A stretch of 64,000 nucleotides of DNA from GCA-2737725 sp965229355 (GCA_965229355.1 OZ245869.1:2480001-2544000), one strand, 5' to 3'. Counted from the first letter of the stretch, positions 1 through 9,348 are shown. The notes: a model not told the origin generated them from the letters alone. Made by a program: numbers and translations.

Positions 1-887
1 TCAGGGAACAGGCCGATGATCTTGTTGGCGAGGCTGACGAGGGCCACGAACACGATCAGCATGGCGATGATGTTGATGACCAGCGAAATGCCTTCGGTGG
101 TGCCCCGCGTAATCACGGCCATGGTATTTTCGTTCGGATCAGGTGCACCGATCAACCCTGTGCCATCGACACCTGTCTCAACGTGTTTTGGGTCTTCGGG
201 GATCATGATGAACGCTGCGATAATCGCAGCTGGCGCGTTGATGATCGACGCTGTCAGAATTTGCCCCAAGGCATTGGGCACAATGTCTTTCAAAAACATC
301 GCGTACAGCACCATCACGGTGCCTGAGACTGTGGCCAAGCCCGCCGTCATGATCACGAACAACGAGGCGCGGGATTCCGTCCGCAAATAGGGCCTTACGA
401 CGAGCGGTGACTCAGTCATGCCGACAAAGATTTCCATGGCTGTGGCGACACCTGCAGGGCCGCTGACGCCGAGTGTCCGACGCAGCACCCACGCCACGCC
501 GCGCACAATGGGTGGGATCACGTTCCAATGGAACAGCAGTGCGGAAAGCGCACTGATCACCAACACTAAGGGCAGGGCTTGAAAGGCCAGCACAAAGGTT
601 GAGCCCCCTTCCTTGCTGATGAAGGGGCTATCGCCACCGCCGACAAAGCCGAACACAAATGCTGTGCCCTCACGGGTGGCTTCATCCAAAGCGCCGACTG
701 CATCGTTCAGCACGGCGAAACCATCGCGCACCGCGTCAATTTTCAGCATGGCGGCGGCGAGTAGGAAGTGCAGCAGGAAGCCCCAGCCAATGGCTTTCCA
801 ACGTACCGCTTTGCGGTTTTCGCTGAGAATCCAGGCGATTCCCACCATAACACCTAAGCCGACGAGGCTTTGCAGGGCGAGCATCAT
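1..887 (-). CDS. CNT-family (NupC-like) nucleoside transporter, 3' end cut off
   Basis: Inner-membrane protein predicted to import nucleosides with H+ or Na+. The reading frame is open from the ATG at 887 to the window edge (about 295 residues), so the C-terminus lies outside. An AGGAG sits 9 bases before this ATG; a second ATG follows immediately. Hydrophobic segments recur along the protein. Family hallmarks include the gate-region stretches GMTESPLVVRPYL and SGTVMVLYA and the later ASIINAPAAI segment, typical of concentrative nucleoside transporters. The neighbouring plus-strand gene begins about 100 bp away, divergently. The substrate (purine or pyrimidine nucleoside) cannot be told. Family assignment is confident; exact specificity is not. 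Confidence 0.87.
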   Translation of the reverse strand, partial: MMLALQSLVGLGVMVGIAWILSENRKAVRWKAIGWGFLLHFLLAAAMLKIDAVRDGFAVLNDAVGALDEATREGTAFVFGFVGGGDSPFISKEGGSTFVLAFQALPLVLVISALSALLFHWNVIPPIVRGVAWVLRRTLGVSGPAGVATAMEIFVGMTESPLVVRPYLRTESRASLFVIMTAGLATVSGTVMVLYAMFLKDIVPNALGQILTASIINAPAAIIAAFIMIPEDPKHVETGVDGTGLIGAPDPNENTMAVITRGTTEGISLVINIIAMLIVFVALVSLANKIIGLFP

Positions 888-989
888 CGTCGGAAACTCC
901 TGATTTTAAAGGGCAAAGTGTTGCGGGGAAGGGGTAGTGGAGGGATACTATCGCTGCCTGAAACGAACGCAAGCTAACTGGTGTGGGTT

Positions 990-3206
990 ATGAACGCTGT
1001 GCTGTCGAAAATTGAACTGTCACGACGCGCTTTATCAAGACGTGGAGCGATTGCCGTTTTAGCGGCGGCGGGTGGCAGCGTTGTCTTTGGTGCAAAGGCG
1101 CAAGAAGGTGCTGCGCCTACGAAAAAAGATTTCGGCCCCGGTGGTCCGGCAGAGGCGTTTAAGTATTGGCTGAAAATTGATCCCGATAATTCAGTGACCG
1201 TCGGCATGCATATGTCCGAGATGGGCCAGGGCATCAGCACTGCATTGTCGCAACTGGTGGCCGAAGAATTAGGTGCGGATTGGGCGAAGGTGAAATTCGC
1301 CTTCACGCCGAACGACGCCAAAATTTATTACAATCGTGGTTATGCGCCCGCGCGCATCATGGAAAGCACTGGCGGCAGTAATTCCATGCGCGGGCACTTC
1401 ACGATGTTCCGCGAAATTGGCGCGACCGCACGCGAGATGTTTAAATCCGCCGCGGCGGCGCAGTGGAAAGTACCCGCCGATAGTATTTCAATTGATGCAG
1501 GGCTTATCACGCACGCTGCCTCTAACCGTTCTGCGACCTTAGGGGCGTTGGCGAAGCTTGCCGCTGCGCAAATCCCACCCAAAGAGGTTCAGCTTACACC
1601 GCAAGCAGACTGGAAAATTATCGGCCATTCTGTGCCGCGGTTGGATACACCGGCCAAGGTGGATGGCACTGCGCAGTTTGGCGCGGATGTTGTTCTGCCC
1701 GGTATGCAAGTCGCAACCATTCAAATCTGCCCCGTTTACGGCGGCAAGCTCGTCAGCGTCGATGAAGCGCCCGCATTAGCGGTTAAAGGTGTCACGCAAG
1801 TTGTGAAACTCGAAAACGCAGTTGCGGTGGTGGGTGATGGTTATTGGACAGTGCAGAAAGGTTTGAAAGCCTTGCAGCCGCAGTGGGATTACGGCCCGCG
1901 TGCGCACTACGGCGTGGCTGAAATGAACGCTGATCTTGATGCTGGCTTAAATGGCCCGTCGCCAACATTGGACGCCAAAGGCGATGTGGATGCGACGCTG
2001 GGCAAAGCCGCTAAGAAAATCACCGTCGAGATGTATGCGCCGTACCTGGCGCACGCATGTATGGAGCCGATGAATGCCACCGCGCACGTGACGCCGGGCC
2101 GCGTGGATATTTGGGCGCCTGCGCAAGGCGCCACAACAATCGTGAATAATGTTGTGCGCCTGCTGGGTGTCGATGCCTCGACCATCCACATCACGCGCAC
2201 CTACTTAGGTGGTGGCTTTGGTCGTCGCGGCGAAGGTGATTTTGCCGGATATGCAGCGCTGGTCGCAAAAGCAGCAGGCACGCCTGTTAAGCTGATGTAC
2301 TCGCGCGAAGAAGATATGCGTCAGGATTTTTACCGCCCTGCGACAAAAATTCGTATGACTGCAGGCGTGGATGCGCGCGGCGTGTTGCAAGCGGTCGATA
2401 TTGCTTACGCAGGCCCGTCGATCACCAAGCGCCGCTTCCCCGAACAGGTGAAAGACGGCAAGGACATGTCGCACCTGTCAGGGTTTTCGGATCATCCGTA
2501 CACCCTTGCGCATTGGCGTATGCGCTCAAAAATTATCGATAACGGAATCCCCGTCGGCTTCTGGCGCGCGGTCAATCACACCCAAAACATTTTTTACCGT
2601 GAAGCACTCATCAATGAACTCGCCGAACGCGCCGGTATGGATGCCATCACCTATCGCCGCTTGATGCTGGAAGGCAACGCGCGCTATCTGGCGATGCTGG
2701 ATGAAACGGTGAAACTGAGCGAGTTCAATACGCCGCTGGCTCCTGCCAAAGCGGGATACAAACGTGGTCGTGGGTTCGCCATCGGCAACTCACACGGCTC
2801 TTTGTGCGGGCAGGTGGCTGATGTGACGGTCGCGCCCGATAACAGTGTGGCGATTGATCGCTTCACCTGCGTGATTGATGTGGGCACCATCGTGAATCCC
2901 AAAGGCGTTGAAGCGCAGATGGAAAGTAGCATTATCGACGGCCTTGGCATGACGATGTTCGGTGGCATGACGCCCAAAGATGGCGGCATGGCAGAGAACA
3001 ACTACTCGGAAGTGCGATTCTTACGCTTGGCCGAGGCGCCCCCAGATATCCGCGTGAAGGTGATTGATTGGCCCGATACCTACCCCGGCGGTGTAGGTGA
3101 GCCAGCGGTGCCCCCGACGGCAGCGGCTCTGGTGGATGCAATTGCCCGCGCCACAGGTAACCGCCTGAAGGCCCTTCCGGTTGTGAAACAAGGCTTCAGC
3201 GCGTAA
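990..3206 (+). CDS. Xanthine dehydrogenase-family molybdopterin subunit (IorB-like), copy 1
   Basis: Large molybdopterin-binding subunit of a molybdenum hydroxylase, closest in layout to isoquinoline 1-oxidoreductase beta. Such enzymes hydroxylate N-heterocycles or oxidise aldehydes and pass electrons to a [2Fe-2S] subunit. I start at ATG 990; an in-frame GTG lies 9 bases earlier and no clear ribosome site separates them. The N-terminus carries twin arginines followed by a hydrophobic stretch and AKA (about residues 12-37), a Tat signal for export with cofactor bound. Cofactor-region motifs are visible: MSEMGQG, GGSNSMRGH and GGGFGRR. The C-terminal GVGEP carries the expected catalytic Glu, about residue 704 of 738. 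Length is normal for the family. No small iron-sulfur subunit lies beside it. The very similar second copy starts 61 bp downstream, probably in the same operon. Confidence 0.88.
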   Translation: MNAVLSKIELSRRALSRRGAIAVLAAAGGSVVFGAKAQEGAAPTKKDFGPGGPAEAFKYWLKIDPDNSVTVGMHMSEMGQGISTALSQLVAEELGADWAKVKFAFTPNDAKIYYNRGYAPARIMESTGGSNSMRGHFTMFREIGATAREMFKSAAAAQWKVPADSISIDAGLITHAASNRSATLGALAKLAAAQIPPKEVQLTPQADWKIIGHSVPRLDTPAKVDGTAQFGADVVLPGMQVATIQICPVYGGKLVSVDEAPALAVKGVTQVVKLENAVAVVGDGYWTVQKGLKALQPQWDYGPRAHYGVAEMNADLDAGLNGPSPTLDAKGDVDATLGKAAKKITVEMYAPYLAHACMEPMNATAHVTPGRVDIWAPAQGATTIVNNVVRLLGVDASTIHITRTYLGGGFGRRGEGDFAGYAALVAKAAGTPVKLMYSREEDMRQDFYRPATKIRMTAGVDARGVLQAVDIAYAGPSITKRRFPEQVKDGKDMSHLSGFSDHPYTLAHWRMRSKIIDNGIPVGFWRAVNHTQNIFYREALINELAERAGMDAITYRRLMLEGNARYLAMLDETVKLSEFNTPLAPAKAGYKRGRGFAIGNSHGSLCGQVADVTVAPDNSVAIDRFTCVIDVGTIVNPKGVEAQMESSIIDGLGMTMFGGMTPKDGGMAENNYSEVRFLRLAEAPPDIRVKVIDWPDTYPGGVGEPAVPPTAAALVDAIARATGNRLKALPVVKQGFSA

Positions 3207-3212
3207 TCACTT

Positions 3213-3234
3213 TTATATATGTAGCCGTATATAA
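3213..3234. other. AT-rich inverted repeat between the two IorB-like genes
   Basis: TTATATA is repeated in inverse as TATATAA around an 8-base spacer, in the 61-bp gap between the tandem molybdenum hydroxylase genes. There is no G/C-rich stem, so it is a poor intrinsic terminator. It could be a protein-binding palindrome or an mRNA processing site that uncouples expression of the second copy. Confidence 0.4.
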
Positions 3235-3267
3235 GTTCTAAGCCTTCATTTTACGCAAAGACTGGTT

Positions 3268-5499
3268 ATGTCCATGAATTCCATCACACCCAATGCTTCG
3301 CCGAATGTGTCTTTGTCCCGCCGCAGTGTCATTGCAGCCTTGGCGATTGCCGGTGGCGGTGTCGCGTTTGGGGTGCCGGTGTTGAATGCGCAAGAAGCGC
3401 CGAAACCAGCCAAACGTGACTATGGTCCCAATGGCCCCACGGAAGCGTTCAAGTATTGGCTGAAAGTTGAAACCGACAGTTCCGTCAGCGTCGGCATTCA
3501 TATGTCCGAGATGGGCCAAGGCATTGCAACATCCTTGGCGCAAATTGCCGCCGAGGAATTGGGTGTTGATTGGCGTGCCGTGAAGTTCTTTTTCACGCCG
3601 AGTGGCGAAAACATTTACTTCAACCGTCAATTCTCAGGACCTAATCGTCAGGAAGGCACTGGCGGCAGCAACGGCATTCGGGGGCATTACCAAATGTTCC
3701 GCGAAATCGGAGCCACCGCGCGCGAAATGTTCAAACTCGCTGCTGCTGCGCAATGGAAAGTGCCGGTCTCGGAAATTCGTGTCGATGGCGGGCGGGTGAT
3801 GCACGCGGGCGCCAACAAGTCCGCGACATTGGGTGAACTCGCCAAGCTGGCCGCGCAACAAACCGCGCCGACTGATGTAACTTTGAAGCCCAAATCCGAA
3901 TGGAAAATCGTGGGCCAAGCGGTCAAACGTATCGACACGCCGCCGAAAGTGGACGGCTCAGCGGTCTTTGGGACTGATGTGATCGTGCCCGGCATGCAAA
4001 TCGCCACGATCGAAGCTTGCCCCGTCTTTGGCGGCAAGCTGGTCCGCGTTGATGAAGCGCCAGCCTTGGCGATCAAGGGCGTCACCAAGGTTGTGGCCCT
4101 TGATAACGCTGTCGCTGTTGTCGCGGATGGCTATTGGAATGCTCTGAAAGGCTTGAAAGCGTTAAAGCCCGAGTGGGATTACGGTGCCCGTGCGCATTAC
4201 GGTGTGGCCGAGCTGAATGCGGATTTAGAGAAAGCGCTGACCGACGCTGGCCTGCCCGAGCTTTTTGCCAAAGGCGATGTGGATGCCGACATTAAAGCGG
4301 CACCTAAAAAAGCCAGCTTTGAAATGAATGCGCCGTATTTGGCGCATGCGTGTATGGAGCCTATGAACGCCACGGCACATTATCAGGCGGACCGTATTGA
4401 TGTTTGGGCGCCTACGCAAAGCAACACGCAGATTTTGGATGGCGTGACTAAAGTGTTGCCGGTGGACCGTGCCACTATTCACGTCACCCGCACGTTCTTG
4501 GGTGGCGGCTTTGGCCGCCGCAGTGATGGCGATTATGCTGTGCAAGCCGTCTTGATTTCTAAAGCCGTTGGCACACCTGTGAAACTGATCTGGTCCCGAG
4601 AAGAAGACATTCGTCAGGACTTTTACCGCCCAGCCTCTAAAGTGCGCATGAGTGTCGCATTGGATGAACGTGGTGTGGTGCAGGCGTGGGATATCGCCAA
4701 CGCCAGCCCGTCGATCTCTAAACGTCGCTTCGGCGATATGATTAAGGACGGCAAAGATCCATCGGTCTTGGCGGGCTTTGGCGATCATCCCTACAACATC
4801 AAATCCATCCGCGTGCGCTCGCGCATCGTCGATAACGGCATTCCTGTCGGCTTCTGGCGTTCGGTGTTCCATGGCCAGAACGTTCACTTCCGCGAAGCGA
4901 TGTTGAATGAACTGGCCGAACGTGCGGGGATGGATGCTGTCGCCTATCGTCGCCTGATGTTGGAGGGCAATGCGCGTTACTTGGCCATCGTTGATGAAAC
5001 TGTGAAGCTGAGCGAATACGAAAAACCGTTGGCGCCTGCTAAGTCGGGCTATAAGCGCGGGCGTGGGTTCGCCATTGGCAATTCCCATGCCTCGCTGTGT
5101 GCGCAAGTGGCCGATATCACGGTGGCCCCAGACAACACCTTCACTGTGGATCGCTTTACCTGCGTGATCGATGTGGGCACCATCATCAACCCCAAGATTG
5201 TTGAAGCGCAGATGGAAAGCAGCATCTTCGACGGTCTCAGCATGGCCATGTTTGGCCACATTACGCCGAAAGATGGCGGCATGGCCGAAGGCAATTTCAG
5301 CGATATCCGGTTCTTGCGCTTAGCCGAAGCGCCCTTGGATATCCGCGTAAAAGTGAAGGAATGGCCCGATACCCTGCCGGGTGGGGTCGGTGAGCCAGCC
5401 GTTCCGCCTGTTTCGGCGGCCCTGGTCGACGCGCTGGCCAAGGCAACCGGTACCCGCCTTCAGGCCTTGCCGATCAACCAGCAAGGGTTCAGTGTTTAA
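3268..5499 (+). CDS. Xanthine dehydrogenase-family molybdopterin subunit (IorB-like), copy 2
   Basis: Tandem paralogue of the preceding gene, clearly alike over its whole 743 residues by eye. It has a Tat-type leader (SRRSVIAAL near residue 17, then a hydrophobic run to about LNAQ), MSEMGQG, GGSNGIRGH, GGGFGRR, and the catalytic Glu in GVGEP near residue 709. The predicted role is oxidation or hydroxylation of an aldehyde or N-heterocycle in the periplasm with a molybdopterin cofactor. ATG 3268 is followed by another in-frame ATG at 3274, so the start is uncertain by two codons. The electron-transfer [2Fe-2S] partner (IorA-like) is absent within the window. The duplication suggests either distinct substrates or a heteromeric complex; the sequence cannot decide. 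Confidence 0.88.
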   Translation: MSMNSITPNASPNVSLSRRSVIAALAIAGGGVAFGVPVLNAQEAPKPAKRDYGPNGPTEAFKYWLKVETDSSVSVGIHMSEMGQGIATSLAQIAAEELGVDWRAVKFFFTPSGENIYFNRQFSGPNRQEGTGGSNGIRGHYQMFREIGATAREMFKLAAAAQWKVPVSEIRVDGGRVMHAGANKSATLGELAKLAAQQTAPTDVTLKPKSEWKIVGQAVKRIDTPPKVDGSAVFGTDVIVPGMQIATIEACPVFGGKLVRVDEAPALAIKGVTKVVALDNAVAVVADGYWNALKGLKALKPEWDYGARAHYGVAELNADLEKALTDAGLPELFAKGDVDADIKAAPKKASFEMNAPYLAHACMEPMNATAHYQADRIDVWAPTQSNTQILDGVTKVLPVDRATIHVTRTFLGGGFGRRSDGDYAVQAVLISKAVGTPVKLIWSREEDIRQDFYRPASKVRMSVALDERGVVQAWDIANASPSISKRRFGDMIKDGKDPSVLAGFGDHPYNIKSIRVRSRIVDNGIPVGFWRSVFHGQNVHFREAMLNELAERAGMDAVAYRRLMLEGNARYLAIVDETVKLSEYEKPLAPAKSGYKRGRGFAIGNSHASLCAQVADITVAPDNTFTVDRFTCVIDVGTIINPKIVEAQMESSIFDGLSMAMFGHITPKDGGMAEGNFSDIRFLRLAEAPLDIRVKVKEWPDTLPGGVGEPAVPPVSAALVDALAKATGTRLQALPINQQGFSV

Positions 5500-5544
5500 G
5501 ACTAAGGCTGTGGATTAAGCCCGGTTTTGGCATTTCGTGATCGT

Positions 5545-5562
5545 TCGTCATAAAAGCTTCAT
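5545..5562 (+). promoter_or_regulatory. Pho-box-like direct repeat upstream of phoU
   Basis: The 18-base site TCGTCATAAAAGCTTCAT matches 13 of 18 positions of the enterobacterial PhoB box consensus (two TGTCAT-type half-sites 11 bp apart with an A-rich centre). It lies about 90 bp before the phoU start, a reasonable place for a promoter element. A weaker similar half-site (CCGTCACGATA) follows. Binding by PhoB is an inference. Confidence 0.5.
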
Positions 5563-5651
5563 CGAACCGTCACGATACGCTGATACTCTTGCCTTACATC
5601 AAGCAGCACGTCTTCTCCATTTGGCTTCCGACTGAAGTGTAAAGCACCGCC

Positions 5652-6380
5652 ATGAACAAATTCGAGCATACCGTTCAAGCTTACGATAACGATCTCGCCG
5701 GTCAGGAACGTCTGGTTCTGGAAATGGGCGGCCTCGTGGAAGCGCAGTTGAACGCAGCCGTCGCCGCACTCATGAAGCGCGATGTGGATGCGGCTGAACG
5801 CATTATCGCCAAAGACAGCGATGTGGACGAATTCGACCGCAAGATTGAAACCGGTGCTTTGAGTATTATTGCACGTCGTCAGCCCATGGCCGCCGATCTG
5901 CGCTATGTGTTCGGCACGATTAAAATGGCTGGCTCTCTCGAACGTATGGGCGACTACGCCAAGAACTTAGCAAAGCGTACTTTGGTTCTGGCCAAGCAGC
6001 CCGGCGTCACGATCCCAACCGATTTACAAACCTTGGGCAACAAGGTTGCTCAAAGCTTGCATGACGTCATGGACTCGTACTCAACCCGTGATGCCAAGAA
6101 GGCCGAAGGTGTCTGGCAACGTGATTGGGAAACTGATGAAATTGCCAAGCGCGTGATGAAAAAGATTGTGGCCGACATGGGCCGCTCGGTTGTCAGTCAG
6201 GGTGGTGAAGTTAATCCTGATGTCGAAGGCCAAACCCACTTGTTGTTTATTGCCAAGAATTTGGAGCGCGTGGGAGATCACGCCACCAACATTGCTGAAG
6301 TCATCCAGTTCCAGCTTTCTGGGGCTTGGACCAGCGCTGAACGTCCCAAAGCCGATCCCGCATTACGCGCGGCTGATTAA
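5652..6380 (+). CDS. phoU: Phosphate signalling protein PhoU
   Basis: Cytoplasmic regulator that restrains PhoR/PhoB signalling and phosphate uptake by the Pst transporter. The 242-residue protein shows two PhoU repeats, each with the E-x3-D metal-binding motif: E97/D101 in LERMGDYAKN and E205/D209 in LERVGDHATN. ATG 5652 follows a short leader with no strong Shine-Dalgarno. Usually phoU closes a pstSCAB-phoU-phoB operon. Here it stands alone between a molybdenum hydroxylase gene and a terminator, with its own 150-bp upstream region holding a Pho-box-like site. Family identification is very secure. Confidence 0.95.
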   Translation: MNKFEHTVQAYDNDLAGQERLVLEMGGLVEAQLNAAVAALMKRDVDAAERIIAKDSDVDEFDRKIETGALSIIARRQPMAADLRYVFGTIKMAGSLERMGDYAKNLAKRTLVLAKQPGVTIPTDLQTLGNKVAQSLHDVMDSYSTRDAKKAEGVWQRDWETDEIAKRVMKKIVADMGRSVVSQGGEVNPDVEGQTHLLFIAKNLERVGDHATNIAEVIQFQLSGAWTSAERPKADPALRAAD

Positions 6381-6422
6381 GACGTTTAGCGCTTTAGTTT
6401 CGCGTACAGTCATACGCAACCT

Positions 6423-6455
6423 AAAACGCCCTGGGCTCACGCCTGGGGCGTTTTT
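6423..6455 (+). terminator. Rho-independent terminator after phoU
   Basis: AAAACGCCC pairs with GGGCGTTTT around a short GC-containing loop, followed by a run of five T. It lies 43 bp after the phoU stop, just before the convergent minus-strand gene ends at 6462. The A-run on the left arm means it may also work in the other direction. Confidence 0.82.
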
Positions 6456-6461
6456 GTTTGT

Positions 6462-7292
6462 CTATGAAGTGACGTTCAGCGCTGCATTCAACCCATGAGG
6501 TAATAACGTCATCTTACAAAGATTTGGCGGAAAGCGCGCGATAACGGCGCGGAGTGAGTCTTCAGCAGCTTTGTTTGGCGGGTTAGTTGCGCGCGGGACG
6601 ACACGTAATAGCGACTCCGCGCGGTTGCGGGCGGCATTTTCAAAGTCGGGTGTGGCGGCATTCAGTGCTGACATCACCGGGCTCAAACGATCATGCAGCA
6701 AGTGCAGAAAATCTGGCCACTGGGTAAAATGGCGAAAGAACGATGGAATCACAGGGCCGTCAGCGCCATGAATTTGAATCGCAAGTGCGCGCAATCTGTC
6801 CATGGTTGCGCGCGGCAAATGCTCTAGGTCGCCCATTGGTGGTAACGGGGCCAATGCCATGCGAGGGGCGCGCGGTGGTGCGACGTAGGATTGATCAGGT
6901 GCGCTGCTCGCGCGATCTAAAATCAGTTCTACCATGCGCAGGGCCAGCAAATTGATTGGATTGGCTCGTGCATAAGCGACGCACGTCATTTGAATGGCGT
7001 TCTTCGCGTTTGCATCAATACCACATCGTTGCAGATCATCTTGCCGCAGGGGCACGACCAATTGCGGTTGCTTGCGGGTGATGTCGGCGGCGCAGCGGGA
7101 GAGCGTGCCATCGACATAATACAGGCCGACACAATCCCACAGCCATTCCAGGCACCCTGGCACAGTTGCCAAGTGCCGGAAGATCAGATTCACCATCGGT
7201 ACGCCAACACTATAGCGTAAATCCGTGAAGATTTCAGCGATCCGACCCCTCGCCTCGCTTTCTTTCAACTCGGAAAGTGGCGCTTCAGCCAT
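6462..7292 (-). CDS. DehI-family (halocarboxylic acid dehalogenase-like) protein
   Basis: Predicted cytoplasmic helical protein of the DehI family, which includes group I 2-haloacid dehalogenases acting on both D and L substrates. The family is built from two related halves. Here the first half has SEARG...VGVPMVNLIFRHLATVPG (about residues 12-46), and a second, similar block IPSFFRHFTQWPDFLHLL lies near 182-199. Most genomic members have no known substrate, and I cannot place the catalytic Asp with confidence, so dehalogenase activity is only a possibility. It starts 2 bp after the stop of the EAL-domain gene and must share its transcript. Confidence 0.6.
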   Translation of the reverse strand: MAEAPLSELKESEARGRIAEIFTDLRYSVGVPMVNLIFRHLATVPGCLEWLWDCVGLYYVDGTLSRCAADITRKQPQLVVPLRQDDLQRCGIDANAKNAIQMTCVAYARANPINLLALRMVELILDRASSAPDQSYVAPPRAPRMALAPLPPMGDLEHLPRATMDRLRALAIQIHGADGPVIPSFFRHFTQWPDFLHLLHDRLSPVMSALNAATPDFENAARNRAESLLRVVPRATNPPNKAAEDSLRAVIARFPPNLCKMTLLPHGLNAALNVTS

Positions 7293-7294
7293 GC

Positions 7295-8956
7295 TTATGC
7301 GACGCGCTTCAGCATCTTCTCAAAGTCAGCGGGGGGCAGTGGCTTCGAATAATAAAAGCCTTGAATCACATCGCATCCGTTATCCCGCAAGAAGTCGATG
7401 TGCTCCATCAACTCGGCCCCTTCGGCCACCACTTCTAAATTAAGCCCGCGTGAAAGGCCAATAATCGCGCGCGCAATTTCAGCGGTATTTTGGTTTTCCT
7501 GCACGTCGCGGACAAAGGCGCGATCAATTTTCAACGTTGTGATGGGGAAACGGCCCAAATACGACAGCGATGAATAACCTGTACCGAAATCGTCAATCGA
7601 CAACCCGCAGCCCAAATCACGCACTTTCTGCATGCGCGCAATGGCAGCTTCGATGTCGTTCATCAACATGCTCTCAGTGATTTCCAACTCTAACCATTGC
7701 GGCGCTAGGCCTGTTTGGTTCAGCGTGGCGACAACCTTGTCCACCATGTCCTTGGCGCGGAACTGGTGCGCCGAGACGTTCACCGACATACGAATGGGGT
7801 CGTAACCTTTGTCCTGCCATTCTTTTGTTTGGCGGCAGGCTTCTTGTAAGGCCCAGGTGCCGATGTCGACAATTAAACCCGTTTCTTCGGCGACCGGAAT
7901 AAACTCACCCGGATTGATCATGCCGCGTACCGGGTCTTTCCAGCGGATTAACGCTTCGCCGCCTTTTACTTTGTTCGTTTGGGGGTTCACTTTGGGCTGA
8001 TAGAACAACACGAACTCATTGTTCGCCAAGGCCGCGCGCATGCGCTTTTCCAAATCCAAGCGGTTCTTGGCTTTGGCGTTCATGTCAGAGGCAAAGAACC
8101 GATACTGGTCGCCGCCTGCTTGCTTTGCGAACTGCATGGCGCTGAGTGAATCTTTTAAAAGCTCATCAAAGTCCTGGCCGTCGGTCGGGAAGATCGAGAT
8201 GCCGACTGACAACGTGGCGAAAATCTCTTCGCCTTTCAGATGGAACGCCTTCTTCACGCCGTTCAGAACTTTCTCGGCGACGATCACGCTGTCATCAATC
8301 GCAGAAATCGGTGTCATCACAGCGAATTTGTCGCCATCTAAACGCGCCGCCGTATCTGACTGGCGCACAATTTTGCTCAAGCGGTCGCCCAGTTCTTTCA
8401 GCAACTGGTCGCCAGCGCCGTAGCCCAAGCCATCGTTAATAACGGTGAAGCGGTCTAAACCCATCACCAGCATGGCGATGGATTTGTTGGAGCGTTTTGC
8501 AATCAGGATGTTTTGGTTCACACGGTCGGCGAGCAGGCTGCGATCAGGCAAGCCGGTCAGTTGGTCGTAACCAACTTTGCGCGCACTGCTGTTTGCATCC
8601 CCTTGGAATGTTTCCGATAGCACCAGCGCCACATACTGGCTGGGTTCGCCGCCGCCATTCATGACGGGCGTTAATGTCAGCGAGTGTTGCTGCGCATGAC
8701 CATCTGCATGGGCTGAGCGCACAGACTCAAAATGTTTGCGGTCTTTGTTCGACCAAAGATTAGAGCAGAACTCATCATCGTTATGCTCGCGGAACAAGTC
8801 TCCGGCATTCATGCCTTCCAGCTTGGTCTTGGGAAAGCCGGTCAGTTTTTCAAAGGCCGGGTTCACGCGCTGAATAACGCCACCACGGTCGGTCACCATC
8901 ACGGCATCTGACGTGGTCTCAAGGACGGCCTGAAACAATGCATCCTGTTGCGGCAT
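7295..8956 (-). CDS. PAS-GGDEF(degenerate)-EAL c-di-GMP phosphodiesterase
   Basis: Signalling protein predicted to hydrolyse cyclic di-GMP in response to a PAS-domain signal; no membrane segment is seen. From the Met at 8956 (553 residues) the order is PAS (about 1-115), GGDEF (about 130-290), EAL (about 300-550). The GGDEF signature has decayed to DGDKF (207-211), so cyclase activity is unlikely. The EAL domain keeps EAL (334-336), the EITES Glu, DDFGTG, the KIDRAF Lys near 476 and VAEGAE, so it should be active. The frame stays open to an ATG at 9049, but those extra 31 residues resemble no domain and lack a ribosome site. It is the first gene of a two-gene operon with the DehI-like protein. 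Confidence 0.85.
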   Translation of the reverse strand: MPQQDALFQAVLETTSDAVMVTDRGGVIQRVNPAFEKLTGFPKTKLEGMNAGDLFREHNDDEFCSNLWSNKDRKHFESVRSAHADGHAQQHSLTLTPVMNGGGEPSQYVALVLSETFQGDANSSARKVGYDQLTGLPDRSLLADRVNQNILIAKRSNKSIAMLVMGLDRFTVINDGLGYGAGDQLLKELGDRLSKIVRQSDTAARLDGDKFAVMTPISAIDDSVIVAEKVLNGVKKAFHLKGEEIFATLSVGISIFPTDGQDFDELLKDSLSAMQFAKQAGGDQYRFFASDMNAKAKNRLDLEKRMRAALANNEFVLFYQPKVNPQTNKVKGGEALIRWKDPVRGMINPGEFIPVAEETGLIVDIGTWALQEACRQTKEWQDKGYDPIRMSVNVSAHQFRAKDMVDKVVATLNQTGLAPQWLELEITESMLMNDIEAAIARMQKVRDLGCGLSIDDFGTGYSSLSYLGRFPITTLKIDRAFVRDVQENQNTAEIARAIIGLSRGLNLEVVAEGAELMEHIDFLRDNGCDVIQGFYYSKPLPPADFEKMLKRVA

Positions 8957-9348
8957 GGCGACGATATCTTTCTGAATCCCAACCAACTGAAATCTTGGGG
9001 CTTTTTGCCCCAGAGATGTTCCCACGAGTCTTATAGCCGCATGGGCCACAGATGGGGAGGGGTTGAGGGGGCGAAAAACCCGAGAATCCGTATTGTCGCG
9101 ACCGAAAAACCAATTGCGGAAACAACATACGGCACAGTCACGTCGGTTGAACCCCGCCCGTAGTCATTAAACTGCAACCCACTTCAACCGTTGCGCGTTG
9201 GTGGGGTGATTGGGTCCGTAAGACGGCGCAGCGATAAACGCAGAAGCGATTTGTCCTTACGCTGTGGGCTCAGTCATACGGAGAGCTGGGAGGATGCGGT
9301 GTGCGCGGCGCCGATATGCCGTGTTGTTCTTGGAGCCGGAGGAGCCCC
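8957..9348. other. Intergenic region between EAL gene and small membrane protein gene
   Basis: About 390 bp that divergently separates the EAL operon from the 37-aa gene. It must hold both promoters, but no convincing -35/-10 pair stands out. An in-frame extension of the EAL gene could occupy up to 9049. Nothing else coding is supported. Confidence 0.5.

Noticed and set aside
4225..5259. 344-codon open frame antisense to the second IorB-like gene
   Set aside because: It lies wholly inside a strongly conserved gene on the other strand and shows no domain, ribosome site or conserved motif; typical shadow of GC-biased codons.
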